In this document: in pieces, positions 41,002-50,926 of the stretch
How the letters are laid out: every line of letters begins with the position of its first letter
Position numbering within the stretch: the stretch's first letter is position 1
From: Martinezella lusitana
GTDB lineage: Bacteria; Pseudomonadota; Alphaproteobacteria; Rhizobiales; Rhizobiaceae
DNA: 64,000 bases
Direction: 5' to 3'
Assembly: GCF_010668395.1 (NCBI RefSeq)
Contig: NZ_WUEY01000008.1
Span: 62,001 to 126,000, forward strand
Made by a program: the position numbers and the translations under genes
The notes under the pieces: model-generated
What the model saw: only the letters and a program-made list of their open reading frames with translations
Database searches by the model: none
Told to the model about the DNA's origin: nothing

Positions 41002-42363
41002 ATGGTGACCAAGAAAAAGCAGATCCTGCTCAATGCATTCAACATGAACTGCGTGGGACATATCAATCACGGGCTATGGACGCATCCGCGCGATCAGTCC
41101 GACCGTTACAAGACGCTCGGCTACTGGACCTCGCTTGCCGCCACCTTGGAGCGCGGCCTGTTCGACGGCATATTCCTGGCCGACATTCTCGGCGTCTACG
41201 ATGTTTACCAGGGCTCCGTCGATCTTACCTTGCGGGAATCCATTCAGCTGCCGGTCAACGATCCCTTGCTGCTTGTGCCTGCCATGGCGGCCGTGACGCA
41301 GCATCTTGGTTTCGGGGTAACCGTCAATGCCGGCGCGGATGCGCCATACGTTTTTGCAAGACGCATGTCGACGCTGGATCATCTGACCAGCGGGCGCATC
41401 GGCTGGAACATCGTCACCGGCTATCTCGATAGCGCCGCCCGGGGCCTGGGCCTCGATATGCAGCTCGAGCATGATACCCGTTACGATCGGGCCGACGAAT
41501 ATCTCGAAGTGCTCTACAAGCTTTGGGAGGGGAGCTGGGAAGACGGCGCTGTCCTCGTGGACAGGGAAAGGCGCATCTACGCCGATCCGGCAAAGGTCCA
41601 TGCGATCGATCATGAAGGGAAATTCTATCGCGCGCGCGGCTACCACCTGGCTGAACCGTCGATCCAACGCACGCCGGTTCTCTATCAGGCAGGGACGTCC
41701 GGCAGAGGCAGGCAGTTTGCCGCCCGCCACGCCGAATGCATCTTCATTGCCGCCGCCGATAAAAGCGCGGCGCGCGCAGCTGTCCTGTCCTTGCGCGAGG
41801 CGGTCGTTGCCGCCGGGCGAAGGCCCGATGACGTGAAGATATTCCTCGGCATAACCGTCATTACGGACCGGTCGGCCGCCGCGGCGCAGGAAAAATACGC
41901 CGAATACCTGCGCTATTCCAATCCCGAGGCGGGGCTGGCGCATTTTTCGGCCAGCACGGGCATCGATTTTTCCCGGTACGACCTCGACGAGCCCATCGTC
42001 TACGGAACGTCCAACGCCAGCCAATCGGCAACGCAGACCGCGCAGCAGCGTGGCTGGACAAGGCGGCAATTGCTGCATGAGCTTGCCATCGGCGGCCGCT
42101 ATCCCGTGATCGTCGGCGATGCGGCAACGGTCGCGGACGAGCTTGCGGCATGGGTCGCCGAGGGTGAGGTCGATGGCTTCAATCTCACCAGGACCGTGGC
42201 GCCGGAAGGCTTTGAGGATTTCATCGATATTGTCGTGCCCGCCCTGCAGGACCGTGGTCTCTACAAGACGTCCTATGCGGAAGGCTCGTTGCGACGAAAG
42301 ATCTTCGATGAGAACGACCGGCTGCCCGAGCGTCACAGCGGCGCGTCCTATCGATATCGGTAG
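41002..42363 (+). CDS. LLM-class flavin-dependent monooxygenase (NtaA/DmoA/DszA type)
   Basis: This 453-residue luciferase-like monooxygenase has the N-terminal Gly-His-Ile-Asn-His-Gly-Leu-Trp-Thr-His-Pro that marks the DmoA/DszA/SnaA group. It also has Phe-Leu-Ala-Asp-Ile-Leu, Leu-Asp-His-Leu-Thr-Ser-Gly-Arg-Ile-Gly-Trp-Asn-Ile-Val-Thr and Tyr-Gln-Ala-Gly-Thr-Ser-Gly-Arg-Gly. Such proteins use FMNH2 and oxygen to cleave C-S bonds of sulfides or sulfones. No dedicated flavin reductase gene is visible nearby. It closes the operon that begins at 38477; only 18 bases separate it from the second SfnB-like gene. Confidence 0.9.
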   Translation: MVTKKKQILLNAFNMNCVGHINHGLWTHPRDQSDRYKTLGYWTSLAATLERGLFDGIFLADILGVYDVYQGSVDLTLRESIQLPVNDPLLLVPAMAAVTQHLGFGVTVNAGADAPYVFARRMSTLDHLTSGRIGWNIVTGYLDSAARGLGLDMQLEHDTRYDRADEYLEVLYKLWEGSWEDGAVLVDRERRIYADPAKVHAIDHEGKFYRARGYHLAEPSIQRTPVLYQAGTSGRGRQFAARHAECIFIAAADKSAARAAVLSLREAVVAAGRRPDDVKIFLGITVITDRSAAAAQEKYAEYLRYSNPEAGLAHFSASTGIDFSRYDLDEPIVYGTSNASQSATQTAQQRGWTRRQLLHELAIGGRYPVIVGDAATVADELAAWVAEGEVDGFNLTRTVAPEGFEDFIDIVVPALQDRGLYKTSYAEGSLRRKIFDENDRLPERHSGASYRYR

Positions 42364-42599
42364 GCAATTCCTGCCATTTCGAGTGAAGGCCGCCGCTGCG
42401 GGTCGTGTCGCTTTTCACAGCCGATCTTCGCGGTTTGAGCGCGCTTCCGATCTAATAAGGCAATGCGACTGGAGCCGGAGAGAGCGTCGTTCGGCTTGAC
42501 AAATGCATCGTTTGATCCAACCATATGCGGATGAAAGCATCGCACTTCCATATTGCGTCCTGTCCGACGCATCGGCCGTTTCCCATCGCGGGAAACTGA

Positions 42600-42639
42600 C
42601 CCCGGCTCGGCCCATGTCCCGAGTACGGGGCTTGTTTTT
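42600..42639 (+). terminator. Terminator-like hairpin with U-run
   Basis: CCCCG and CTCGG pair with CCGAG and CGGGG (with small bulges) and are followed by CTTGTTTTT. It lies 237 bases after the LLM monooxygenase stop, so that operon may have a long 3' UTR, or a small untranslated RNA could end here. The 42364-42599 stretch itself shows no gene. Confidence 0.5.
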
Positions 42640-42656
42640 CATCCTGCATTTTTCTT

Positions 42657-42685
42657 CCTGACCGTCAGGAAAGCCAAGGCTTTCC
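42657..42685. repeat. Two overlapping inverted repeats before rnk
   Basis: CCTGA-CCG-TCAGG (42657-42669) overlaps an 18-bp perfect palindrome, GGAAAGCC-AA-GGCTTTCC (42668-42685). The two hairpins share two bases and are mutually exclusive, ending 34 bases before the rnk-like start. They could act as an operator or a 5'-UTR switch. Confidence 0.4.
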
Positions 42686-42719
42686 GCAGTATTCGGTTAG
42701 CACCAGCGCGAGCACCATC

Positions 42720-43154
42720 ATGTCAGCAAAACAGAAAGTCGGCCTCCATCAGGGCAAGCCCAATATCGTCATTTGCCATACGGATCGCGAGAGGTTGACG
42801 AAGCTTGCAGAAGCGATTTCCGATCGTTCACCTGATATTGCCGAGGAGCTGCTGGTCGAACTGGACAGAGCAAAAGTCGTGAAAGATGGAGGTCTGCCGG
42901 GAAATATCGTGCGGATGGGATCGTCCGTGAAATATCGCTCGGATGACGGACAGGAGCGTCATGTTTCGCTGGTCTATCCTGGCGAGGCAGACATTTCGCT
43001 CGGGAAGATTTCTATTCTCACCCCGATCGGGACAGCCTTGATCGGGCTTTCCGCCGGTCAGTCGATCGATTGGATCGCCCGCGACGAACGCAGCCACCAC
43101 CTGACGGTCATAACCGTCGAAGCTCCGGATCCGGTGAGGAAAGGGGAGGCTTGA
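42720..43154 (+). CDS. rnk: Rnk-like nucleoside diphosphate kinase regulator (GreA/GreB C-terminal domain protein)
   Basis: This 144-residue protein has a short N-terminal helical hairpin and a C-terminal GreA/GreB FKBP-like domain (about 60-140). That domain contains Val-Arg-Met-Gly-Ser-Ser-Val-Lys-Tyr, Val-Ser-Leu-Val-Tyr-Pro-Gly-Glu-Ala-Asp and Ile-Ser-Ile-Leu-Thr-Pro-Ile-Gly-Thr-Ala-Leu-Ile-Gly-Leu. This is the Rnk arrangement; Rnk binds RNA polymerase, competes with Gre/DksA proteins, and affects nucleotide and alginate metabolism in pseudomonads. Alphaproteobacterial versions are common and often multicopy. It stands alone, converging on the ABC ATPase gene at 43288. It is not obviously linked to the sulfur genes. 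Confidence 0.8.
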   Translation: MSAKQKVGLHQGKPNIVICHTDRERLTKLAEAISDRSPDIAEELLVELDRAKVVKDGGLPGNIVRMGSSVKYRSDDGQERHVSLVYPGEADISLGKISILTPIGTALIGLSAGQSIDWIARDERSHHLTVITVEAPDPVRKGEA

Positions 43155-43287
43155 TACGCCTGTCGAAGGCATCTTCGCGTCTGCATGTTCCCGGCACGCT
43201 CAATCGGTGTCTGGCGCCGCAATGCTATGATTATCCAGGCGCCAAAGCGTGTCGCGATCGTTCGCGCTCGCTTCTGCGCGGCACGCC

Positions 43288-45120
<1,833 letters not shown>

Positions 45121-45152
45121 CTTTGTTCCTTTCTTTCGGTCCTCGCCACCGA

Positions 45153-46349
45153 TCAATCCGGCCAATTCAGCACACCGTCGAAGCGATGCCTGCTGCGGTT
45201 CTCGATCGGCGTTGCAATGATCTCGTTGGATGCGCGCGCCTTGTCGAGTTCTTCGCCGAGGCGGGTCGCCACGATCGTTTCCTGACCGGGATGCAGGTTG
45301 CATGGATCGAGATAGAAATAGTGGTGCTCCACCTCATGGTCCCGAACGATCACGGGTGGATTGCCGCGGCCGAGCGCGGCGGCAAGGTCCCAGGCGCTGA
45401 TATGCGCTTCCTGGGCCGAGATGACGACGCGCAGACGGTCGAGCGGGTTGTTGGTCGGATCCGGCTCGATCAAGGCGGTGACGCCCGGGCGGCCATCCAG
45501 AGTTTGCTTCCACAAATTCAGATAGCCGGTTTCGCGTTCGCGGATGCCTGAATGGTCGCGCTTTTCCCATGCTTCCAACGCCGCCATGACACCATAGACG
45601 CTTTCCTTGCCGACCTTCATGCCACGGCCGATACCCATATTCTGAAGGAAGGCATTGCGTACCAGTTCCTTCTTTCCGGTGACGATGCCGGAGGTCGGGC
45701 CGCCAAGGAACTTATGGCCGGAATAGAGTACGATATCGGCGCCCTGAGCCAGGAAAAGCTTCAGATCATATTCCGAGGCCGCATCGACGATGACCGGTAC
45801 GCCCTTGGCATGGGCTATCTCCACGAATTCGGTCAGATGCAGCAGGCCATAATTCACCACATGATGCGACACGACATAGACGGCTGCCGCGGTTTTCTCC
45901 GTTATGGCGTTTTCCATGTGGAAACGGTGCGTCGACGTCGCCTGGCCGACCAGCACGGTCTTGCCGCCGGCAAGGCGGATCGCCTGGTCGACGGGCGCGC
46001 CATAGCTCACCACATGGCCCATCTGCAGGATGACTTCGTTCTTTTCCGACGCGACGTCTGGCAATTTCTCGATGGCGAGCAGGTTGTTGCCGGTGATGGC
46101 GGCGGCGACCGCGAGGCTGATGCCCGAGGAGCAGGATGCCGTCACGAAGCCCGCTTCACCGCCCGTCAGACGCGCGATGACGGCGCTTGCCTTGCGCTGG
46201 AGGTCATTGATTTCCACGAACTGCGGCAAGATCGCCGTCATGGCCGCAATGGCTTCGGGAACGACGATCGACGCGCCAAGGCTCGTCATCGTGCCGGATA
46301 CGTTGATGACGGGCCTCAGACCGATTTTGGTACGGATATCATCGGACAT
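45153..46349 (-). CDS. SelA-like / DgaE-like PLP-dependent enzyme
   Basis: The 398-residue fold-type I PLP enzyme belongs to the SelA-like group (COG1921). It has an N-terminal Arg-Pro-Val-Ile-Asn-Val-Ser-Gly-Thr-Met-Thr-Ser-Leu-Gly, Ala-Ser-Cys-Ser-Ser-Gly-Ile-Ser-Leu-Ala, and the PLP lysine in Leu-Tyr-Ser-Gly-His-Lys-Phe-Leu-Gly-Gly-Pro-Thr-Ser-Gly. Non-selenium members include D-glucosaminate-6-phosphate ammonia-lyase (DgaE), and many are paired with a COG3964 amidohydrolase, as here. A beta-elimination or ammonia-lyase reaction is likely; a RidA gene in the cluster fits reactive enamine products. GGAGAGA precedes the ATG at 46349. It is divergent from the IclR gene. Confidence 0.85.
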   Translation of the reverse strand: MSDDIRTKIGLRPVINVSGTMTSLGASIVVPEAIAAMTAILPQFVEINDLQRKASAVIARLTGGEAGFVTASCSSGISLAVAAAITGNNLLAIEKLPDVASEKNEVILQMGHVVSYGAPVDQAIRLAGGKTVLVGQATSTHRFHMENAITEKTAAAVYVVSHHVVNYGLLHLTEFVEIAHAKGVPVIVDAASEYDLKLFLAQGADIVLYSGHKFLGGPTSGIVTGKKELVRNAFLQNMGIGRGMKVGKESVYGVMAALEAWEKRDHSGIRERETGYLNLWKQTLDGRPGVTALIEPDPTNNPLDRLRVVISAQEAHISAWDLAAALGRGNPPVIVRDHEVEHHYFYLDPCNLHPGQETIVATRLGEELDKARASNEIIATPIENRSRHRFDGVLNWPD

Positions 46350-46394
46350 TCTGTCTCTCCAAAGTGACGGCAGGCTGCTGATTGTCATCGACAG

Positions 46395-46416
46395 TTATGC
46401 CATAGTAATGTAATAG
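46395..46416. promoter_or_regulatory. Weak candidate IclR site in the divergent promoter
   Basis: TTATGCCATA followed by ATAG lies between the divergent PLP-enzyme and iclR genes. A similar arrangement (TTATGTTATA … TATAG) occurs at 52481-52503, just before the binding-protein gene of the same locus. The similarity is limited and AT-rich, so this is a suggestion only. Confidence 0.25.
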
Positions 46417-46430
46417 CTTGTCAAAATTCC

Positions 46431-47273
46431 ATGAGGAGCGCTGATTTGGACGCCAAGACTCTATCGCCAGCCCCTCCCGAAGATGCCGCTTCCACGAGCG
46501 AGATCAAAGGCGCGCGCCGCTCGCGCGTAAGCGGCATCGACCGCGCGCTGCAGGTCATTGATTATCTCTACGAAACCGGTGCGCCGGCCGGAGCCTATGC
46601 GATTGCCAAGGCGGTGAAGGCACCTCTTTCGACCGTTTACGTCATCATCGACGATCTGGTGGAAAAGAACATGCTCGGCCGCAACGCCGACGGTACGGTC
46701 TGGCTGGGCGCCCGCCTTTATCATTACGGGCTTGCCTATGCGCGGTCGCTGGATTTCATGAGCGTCGCGACCCGCGAAATGCACGACCTCTGCCAACAGG
46801 CGGGGGAGACGGTTCAAGTCTGCGGCCGCGATGGCGATCATATGCTGGTGCTTGCCATGGCGGACGGGCCAAGCCATTTCCAGGTCACCTCCCGCGTCGG
46901 CACCCGCGTGCCATTGAACTGGACGGCATCCGGCCGGCTTCTGGTCGGCCACCTGCCGGAGAAGGAGAGGATCGAGCTTTTCAAGCGCTGCGCGCGCACG
47001 TCCCCGACCGGCCGCGCCGAGATCGATGCCCGCGTGCTCTCGGATTCTGCTGGCAAGGCGTTTAACGAGCGCCTGTCGATCCAGGTGGCCGAGTCCGATT
47101 ATGCGGTTGCCTGCATCGCTTCGCCGGTCGTCGACCGTAACGGCCAATGTGTCGCGACCATTTCGATTGTGCTGCCGGAACAGAAGGTCTTTTCCGACGG
47201 CAACCACTATGGACAGCAGGTGCGCGCTGCTGCCGAGCAGATCGAAACGTTGATGGGCTGGCGCAATCACTGA
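46431..47273 (+). CDS. IclR-family transcriptional regulator
   Basis: The 280-residue protein has an N-terminal winged helix at about 35-90 (Ile-Asp-Arg-Ala-Leu-Gln-Val-Ile-Asp-Tyr, Ala-Pro-Leu-Ser-Thr-Val-Tyr) and an IclR effector domain at about 105-275. The effector domain includes Leu-Asn-Trp-Thr-Ala-Ser-Gly-Arg-Leu-Leu and Ile-Ala-Ser-Pro-Val-Val-Asp. The ATG at 46431 lacks a ribosome site, whereas AGGAG lies seven bases before an in-frame TTG at 46446, so the true start may be there. It sits inside the importer/PLP-enzyme locus, divergent from it, and is its probable regulator. Confidence 0.9.
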   Translation: MRSADLDAKTLSPAPPEDAASTSEIKGARRSRVSGIDRALQVIDYLYETGAPAGAYAIAKAVKAPLSTVYVIIDDLVEKNMLGRNADGTVWLGARLYHYGLAYARSLDFMSVATREMHDLCQQAGETVQVCGRDGDHMLVLAMADGPSHFQVTSRVGTRVPLNWTASGRLLVGHLPEKERIELFKRCARTSPTGRAEIDARVLSDSAGKAFNERLSIQVAESDYAVACIASPVVDRNGQCVATISIVLPEQKVFSDGNHYGQQVRAAAEQIETLMGWRNH

Positions 47274-47284
47274 CCTTGTTCTCC

Positions 47285-47782
47285 TCAGTCGTTGAGCGAG
47301 ACGATCGCCTCGATCTCGACGGTGATGTTGCCGGGTAGCGATCCGAAGCCGACGGCCGAGCGCGCATGTTGACCCGCCTCGCCGAAGACCTCGATGAACA
47401 GGTCCGAGCAGCCATTGATGACGCTCGGATGATCCTCGAAGTGCGGAACGGCGTTGACCATGCCGAGCAGCTTTACCACCCGCTTCACCCGGGAAAGGTT
47501 GCCGAGTGCTTCATGCATGACGGCCAGGAGGTTGATGCCCGTGAGCCGGGCGTGCTGATAGGCACGATCAACGCCGACGTCTCCGCCGACCTTGCCGGCG
47601 TGGAGACGGCCGTCCAGCTCCCGTGGCCCTTGACCCGATAGATACAGCACATTGCCTTCACGAACATGGGTCACGAAATTGGCGATCGGCGGCGGCGGCG
47701 GCGGCAGCTCGATACCGAGCGCGGCCAGTCGCTCATAGGGTGTTTGCGCTGCGGAGGCGACCTGTATTGGAGACGTGTTCAC
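47285..47782 (-). CDS. RidA-family protein (enamine/imine deaminase type)
   Basis: This 165-residue protein of the YjgF/YER057c/UK114 family carries the long-form N-terminus Glu-Arg-Leu-Ala-Ala-Leu-Gly-Ile-Glu-Leu-Pro-Pro-Pro-Pro-Pro-Pro. It also has Tyr-Leu-Ser-Gly-Gln-Gly-Pro, and the C-terminal Arg-Ser-Ala-Val-Gly-Phe-Gly-Ser-Leu-Pro-Gly-Asn-Ile-Thr-Val-Glu-Ile-Glu with the catalytic-type arginine. RidA proteins hydrolyse reactive enamines released by PLP enzymes, matching the SelA-like enzyme of this locus. AGGAG lies five bases before a GTG at 47782, which is preferred to a TTG at 47815 or ATG at 47797. It follows the amidohydrolase gene by 33 bases. Confidence 0.85.
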   Translation of the reverse strand: MNTSPIQVASAAQTPYERLAALGIELPPPPPPIANFVTHVREGNVLYLSGQGPRELDGRLHAGKVGGDVGVDRAYQHARLTGINLLAVMHEALGNLSRVKRVVKLLGMVNAVPHFEDHPSVINGCSDLFIEVFGEAGQHARSAVGFGSLPGNITVEIEAIVSLND

Positions 47783-47815
47783 GGATGCTCCTGCCATGCG
47801 ATTGGAGTGTTTCAA

Positions 47816-49024
47816 CTAGCGCCACGAATAGCCGTGGCTGTGGCGGACGAGTTTGCGGGCGCGGGGAATATAGCGGGAAGCTGTGATCGCCTCGGCTCCG
47901 ATGATCGAATGGCGCGGCTCGAACAGCTTCTGCAGGCGCGAGACGTCACCGTTGGAATCGGTCGCCTCAAGGTCCGCATCCACCAGGTCGAAGATGGTGA
48001 AATCTGCCCGTTCGCCGACCGCCAGCCGATTTGCCATCGAAAGCTTGATGACCGAGGCCGGTGCATGCGTGACCGCCTCCACCACCTTGTCGAACGGCAT
48101 GCCGACCGAGAGCAGTTTGGACATGGTGGTCGCGAGATCCCAGACCGGGAAATTCATGGAGTGGCCGTGCAGGTCCGTCGAGATCGAGTAGGGCAGCAGG
48201 CCGCGCCTGATCGCCGCTTCCGCAACCTTGAAGGAGAAGGAGGCGCCTCCGTGGCCGATATCGAGCCGAATGCCTTCGCCGGCGCAGCGCTCGGCGAGAT
48301 TGTAGAGATCCTCGTCTTCCATGATGCTGGAACCGGCCTTGCCGTTGAAGCAATGTGTGACGACATCGCCGGGCCCGAGAATTTCAAGCACCTCGTCATA
48401 GAGCGCCGGCGGCTCGCCGACATGCACCATCATCGGAACCTTCAGGATCTTGGCGATTTTCTTGCCGAGCTTGACGGGTGTCACGCCCCAGGATCCGGTG
48501 ATCACATGACTGGCGCGGACCTTGATGCCGACGATGTGCTCACTGTTCTGCGCGTAGCATTCGAGGATGCGGTCGAGGTCGATGTCCTTGATATCGCGCA
48601 GTTCCGGGACACGATTGCAGGCGACGAGGCCGATCGAACCGAGATTGAGGAAAGCCTTGATGCGTTCCCTGGATGGTTCGATGATATATTCGCGAAATCC
48701 ATGAAAATTGGCTTCGCCGGCCGAACCCGCATCGACAAGCGTGGTGACGCCGCGTTCGGCGCCGCACTCGGATGGACGGATCGAAATGTCCGTGCCGCCA
48801 TGCCAGATATGGACATGCAGGTCGATCCAGCCGGGAGAAATCCAGGCGCCTTTGCCGTCGATGCGCTCGACGTCGGCGGTGGCGGCGAGCTGCGAGCCGG
48901 TGGCGGCAATCCTGCCGTCGGCGCCGACCAGAATGTCGATCACGCCGGCCGGCGTGTCGCTGCCGAAAGCCATGGGCTTCACATTGGTGAGGAGGAGCGG
49001 CTTGCCCGCTTTTTCACCGGTCAT
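47816..49024 (-). CDS. Amidohydrolase / deacetylase-family metallohydrolase (COG3964 type)
   Basis: This 402-residue amidohydrolase has the metal-binding Gly-Trp-Ile-Asp-Leu-His-Val-His-Ile at about 65-73, a likely carbamylated-lysine position in Val-Gly-Ile-Lys-Val-Arg, and His residues in Met-Val-His-Val-Gly and Val-Thr-His-Cys-Phe-Asn-Gly. Asp lies in Ser-Thr-Asp-Leu-His-Gly. Characterised relatives such as Atu3266 deacetylate N-acetyl-D-amino acids and acetyl-mandelate. Pairing with a SelA-like PLP enzyme is a recurrent arrangement. It could deacylate an imported N-acyl compound before the PLP enzyme acts. The permease gene ends immediately upstream. Confidence 0.87.
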   Translation of the reverse strand: MTGEKAGKPLLLTNVKPMAFGSDTPAGVIDILVGADGRIAATGSQLAATADVERIDGKGAWISPGWIDLHVHIWHGGTDISIRPSECGAERGVTTLVDAGSAGEANFHGFREYIIEPSRERIKAFLNLGSIGLVACNRVPELRDIKDIDLDRILECYAQNSEHIVGIKVRASHVITGSWGVTPVKLGKKIAKILKVPMMVHVGEPPALYDEVLEILGPGDVVTHCFNGKAGSSIMEDEDLYNLAERCAGEGIRLDIGHGGASFSFKVAEAAIRRGLLPYSISTDLHGHSMNFPVWDLATTMSKLLSVGMPFDKVVEAVTHAPASVIKLSMANRLAVGERADFTIFDLVDADLEATDSNGDVSRLQKLFEPRHSIIGAEAITASRYIPRARKLVRHSHGYSWR

Positions 49025-49903
49025 TTACAGGTCCTTTCGAAGTCTTGGATCGAGCATGTCCCGCAGGCCGTCGCCGACCATTTGCAGCGACAGCACGGAG
49101 AGGATGATGGCGAAGCCGGGGAAATAGGTCATCCAGTCGGCCTGGCCGATATACTGGCGGCCGGCGGCGATCATCGTTCCCCAGGTCGGGATTTCGGGGC
49201 TGACGCCGAGGCCGAGGAACGAGAGCCCGGCTTCGGCAAGCATTGCGCTGGCGAAAAGAAACGAGCCCTGCACCAGGATCGGTGAAAGGAGATTTCGCAG
49301 GATGTGCCGCGTCATGATATGGAATGTCGAGATGCCAAGGGCTCTTGCCGCTTCCACGTAGGGGAGCTCGCGGATGACCAGCGTCGAGGCCCGCACGATG
49401 CGCGCAAGTCGCGGCGAATAGACGATCGACAGCGCGACGATGACCGTCGTCAGAGAGGGGCCGAGGGCAGCGACGAGCGCAATGGCAAGCAGAATGTCGG
49501 GAAACGCCATCATCGCGTCGATCAATCGGGCGATCGGCGTGTCGAGCTTCTGGAAGAAGCCAGCGAGCAGGCCAAGCGTGACGCCGATTACCGCCGACAG
49601 CGCCACGACCGCCGCTCCCACGAGCAGCGACAGACGCCCGGCATAGATGGTGCGAGAGAAGACGTCGCGGCCGAATTCGTCGGTGCCGAACCAGTAGATC
49701 TGGCTCGGTGGCTTCAGTCTGTTGACGATCGAGAGTTTCGAGGGCGAATAGGGCGCGATCCACGGCGCCAGGACGGCAAGCAGCACGAAGATCGTCAGCA
49801 CAACAAGACCGACGGCGACGGTCTTGCGCTTCAGCAGGCGACGAAGGAATTTGCTGCGCTCGCCCGGCGCCCGCTTCGGTGTATCGGTGACAATATCGGC
49901 CAT
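49025..49903 (-). CDS. Peptide-type ABC transporter permease (DppC-like)
   Basis: The 292-residue permease has a basic N-terminus (Lys-Arg-x-x-Gly-Glu-Arg-Ser-Lys-Phe-Leu-Arg-Arg-Leu-Leu) and the DppC hallmark Tyr-Trp-Phe-Gly-Thr-Asp-Glu-Phe-Gly-Arg-Asp-Val-Phe-Ser-Arg. The coupling region is Glu-Ala-Ala-Arg-Ala-Leu-Gly-Ile-Ser, and a late Gly-Leu-Ser-Phe-Leu-Gly-Leu-Gly is present. About six membrane segments are visible. Its start overlaps the stop of the preceding permease, and its stop touches the amidohydrolase start. Confidence 0.9.
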   Translation of the reverse strand: MADIVTDTPKRAPGERSKFLRRLLKRKTVAVGLVVLTIFVLLAVLAPWIAPYSPSKLSIVNRLKPPSQIYWFGTDEFGRDVFSRTIYAGRLSLLVGAAVVALSAVIGVTLGLLAGFFQKLDTPIARLIDAMMAFPDILLAIALVAALGPSLTTVIVALSIVYSPRLARIVRASTLVIRELPYVEAARALGISTFHIMTRHILRNLLSPILVQGSFLFASAMLAEAGLSFLGLGVSPEIPTWGTMIAAGRQYIGQADWMTYFPGFAIILSVLSLQMVGDGLRDMLDPRLRKDL

Positions 49904-50844
49904 CAGTAGCGTACCCTCGGATCAACCAGCAGGTAGAGCATGTCGATCACAAAATTGATCAGGACGTAGAGGCCCGCGATGACGAGCAGGGCACCCTGGA
50001 TCACCGGATAATCGCGGCGCAGCACCGCGGAGACGACGAGGCTTCCGACGCCCGGCAAGCCGAACACGGTCTCGGTGACGACCGCGCCGGAAATCAGTAC
50101 CGCGGCTGTGAGCCCGAGAACGGTGAGAATGGGAATGAGCGCATTCTTCAGCGCATGCTTCAGGATGACGCGGCGCTCGACGAGCCCCTTGGCGCGGGCG
50201 GTGCGGATATAGTCGTCTCCGAGCACATCAAGCATCGATGCGCGGGTGAAGCGCAGGATCAGCGCCGAGGAGACGAGGCCGAGCGCGAATGCGGGAAGCG
50301 TCAGATGATACATGCGGTCCAGGAAGCTTGCGCCCGGTCCGCCATAGCCGGATACGGGAAACATCCCCAGCCTCACTGCGAAGAACTGCATGAGGATCAG
50401 GCCGAGCCAGAAGCTTGGAATGCTCGCCGCCAGCATGCCGATCGTCATCGAAAGCTGGTCAATGAATGATCCGCGCCGATAGGCTGCATAGATGCCGATC
50501 GGCAGCGCGATGACACCCGCAATGAGAAGCGAGAACAGTGTGAGGAAAAAGGTTGGCTCGGCGCGCTCAAGCAGTGCGGAACCGACCGGAATGTTGAGGA
50601 AGATCGACTGACCGAGATCGCCCTTCAGCAGCTGGCCGATATAGAACACGTATTGAACGAAGATGGACTGGTCGAGGCCGAGCCGAATTCGCAAGTCTGC
50701 AATATCCTGGGCGGTCGCGTCCGGGCCGAGCATGACGGCGGCCGGGTCGCCGGGCGTCACGCGCACGATCACGAAGACGATCGTCACGACGAGAAACATC
50801 ACGACGATCATGCCTGCCAGGCGTTGAAGGATGTAGCGTATCAT
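49903..50844 (-). CDS. Peptide-type ABC transporter permease (DppB-like)
   Basis: The 313-residue permease has the DppB N-terminus Met-Ile-Arg-Tyr-Ile-Leu-Gln-Arg-Leu, the Val-Thr-Pro-Gly-Asp-Pro-Ala loop, Gly-Leu-Asp-Gln-Ser, and the C-terminal Glu-Thr-Val-Phe-Gly-Leu-Pro-Gly-Val-Gly. The ATG at 50844 is used because the 54 extra residues of the longer frame are arginine-rich, unlike the family, and derive from the hairpin region. A strong intercistronic hairpin separates it from the binding-protein gene. Confidence 0.9.
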   Translation of the reverse strand: MIRYILQRLAGMIVVMFLVVTIVFVIVRVTPGDPAAVMLGPDATAQDIADLRIRLGLDQSIFVQYVFYIGQLLKGDLGQSIFLNIPVGSALLERAEPTFFLTLFSLLIAGVIALPIGIYAAYRRGSFIDQLSMTIGMLAASIPSFWLGLILMQFFAVRLGMFPVSGYGGPGASFLDRMYHLTLPAFALGLVSSALILRFTRASMLDVLGDDYIRTARAKGLVERRVILKHALKNALIPILTVLGLTAAVLISGAVVTETVFGLPGVGSLVVSAVLRRDYPVIQGALLVIAGLYVLINFVIDMLYLLVDPRVRY

Positions 50845-50884
50845 TCGTTCGGTTCCCGGGTCCGCAAACGGACAGGATCGGAGG

Positions 50885-50910
50885 CGGGCGCCGGCCACGG
50901 CCGGCGCCCG
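50885..50910 (-). terminator. Very stable intercistronic hairpin after the binding-protein gene
   Basis: CGGGCGCCGGCC and GGCCGGCGCCCG form a 12-bp perfect GC stem around two central bases, 16 bases beyond the binding-protein stop and without a U-run. It probably acts to stabilise or attenuate the transcript, raising binding protein over permease. Confidence 0.55.
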
Positions 50911-50926
50911 AACGTCTCGAAATGGC

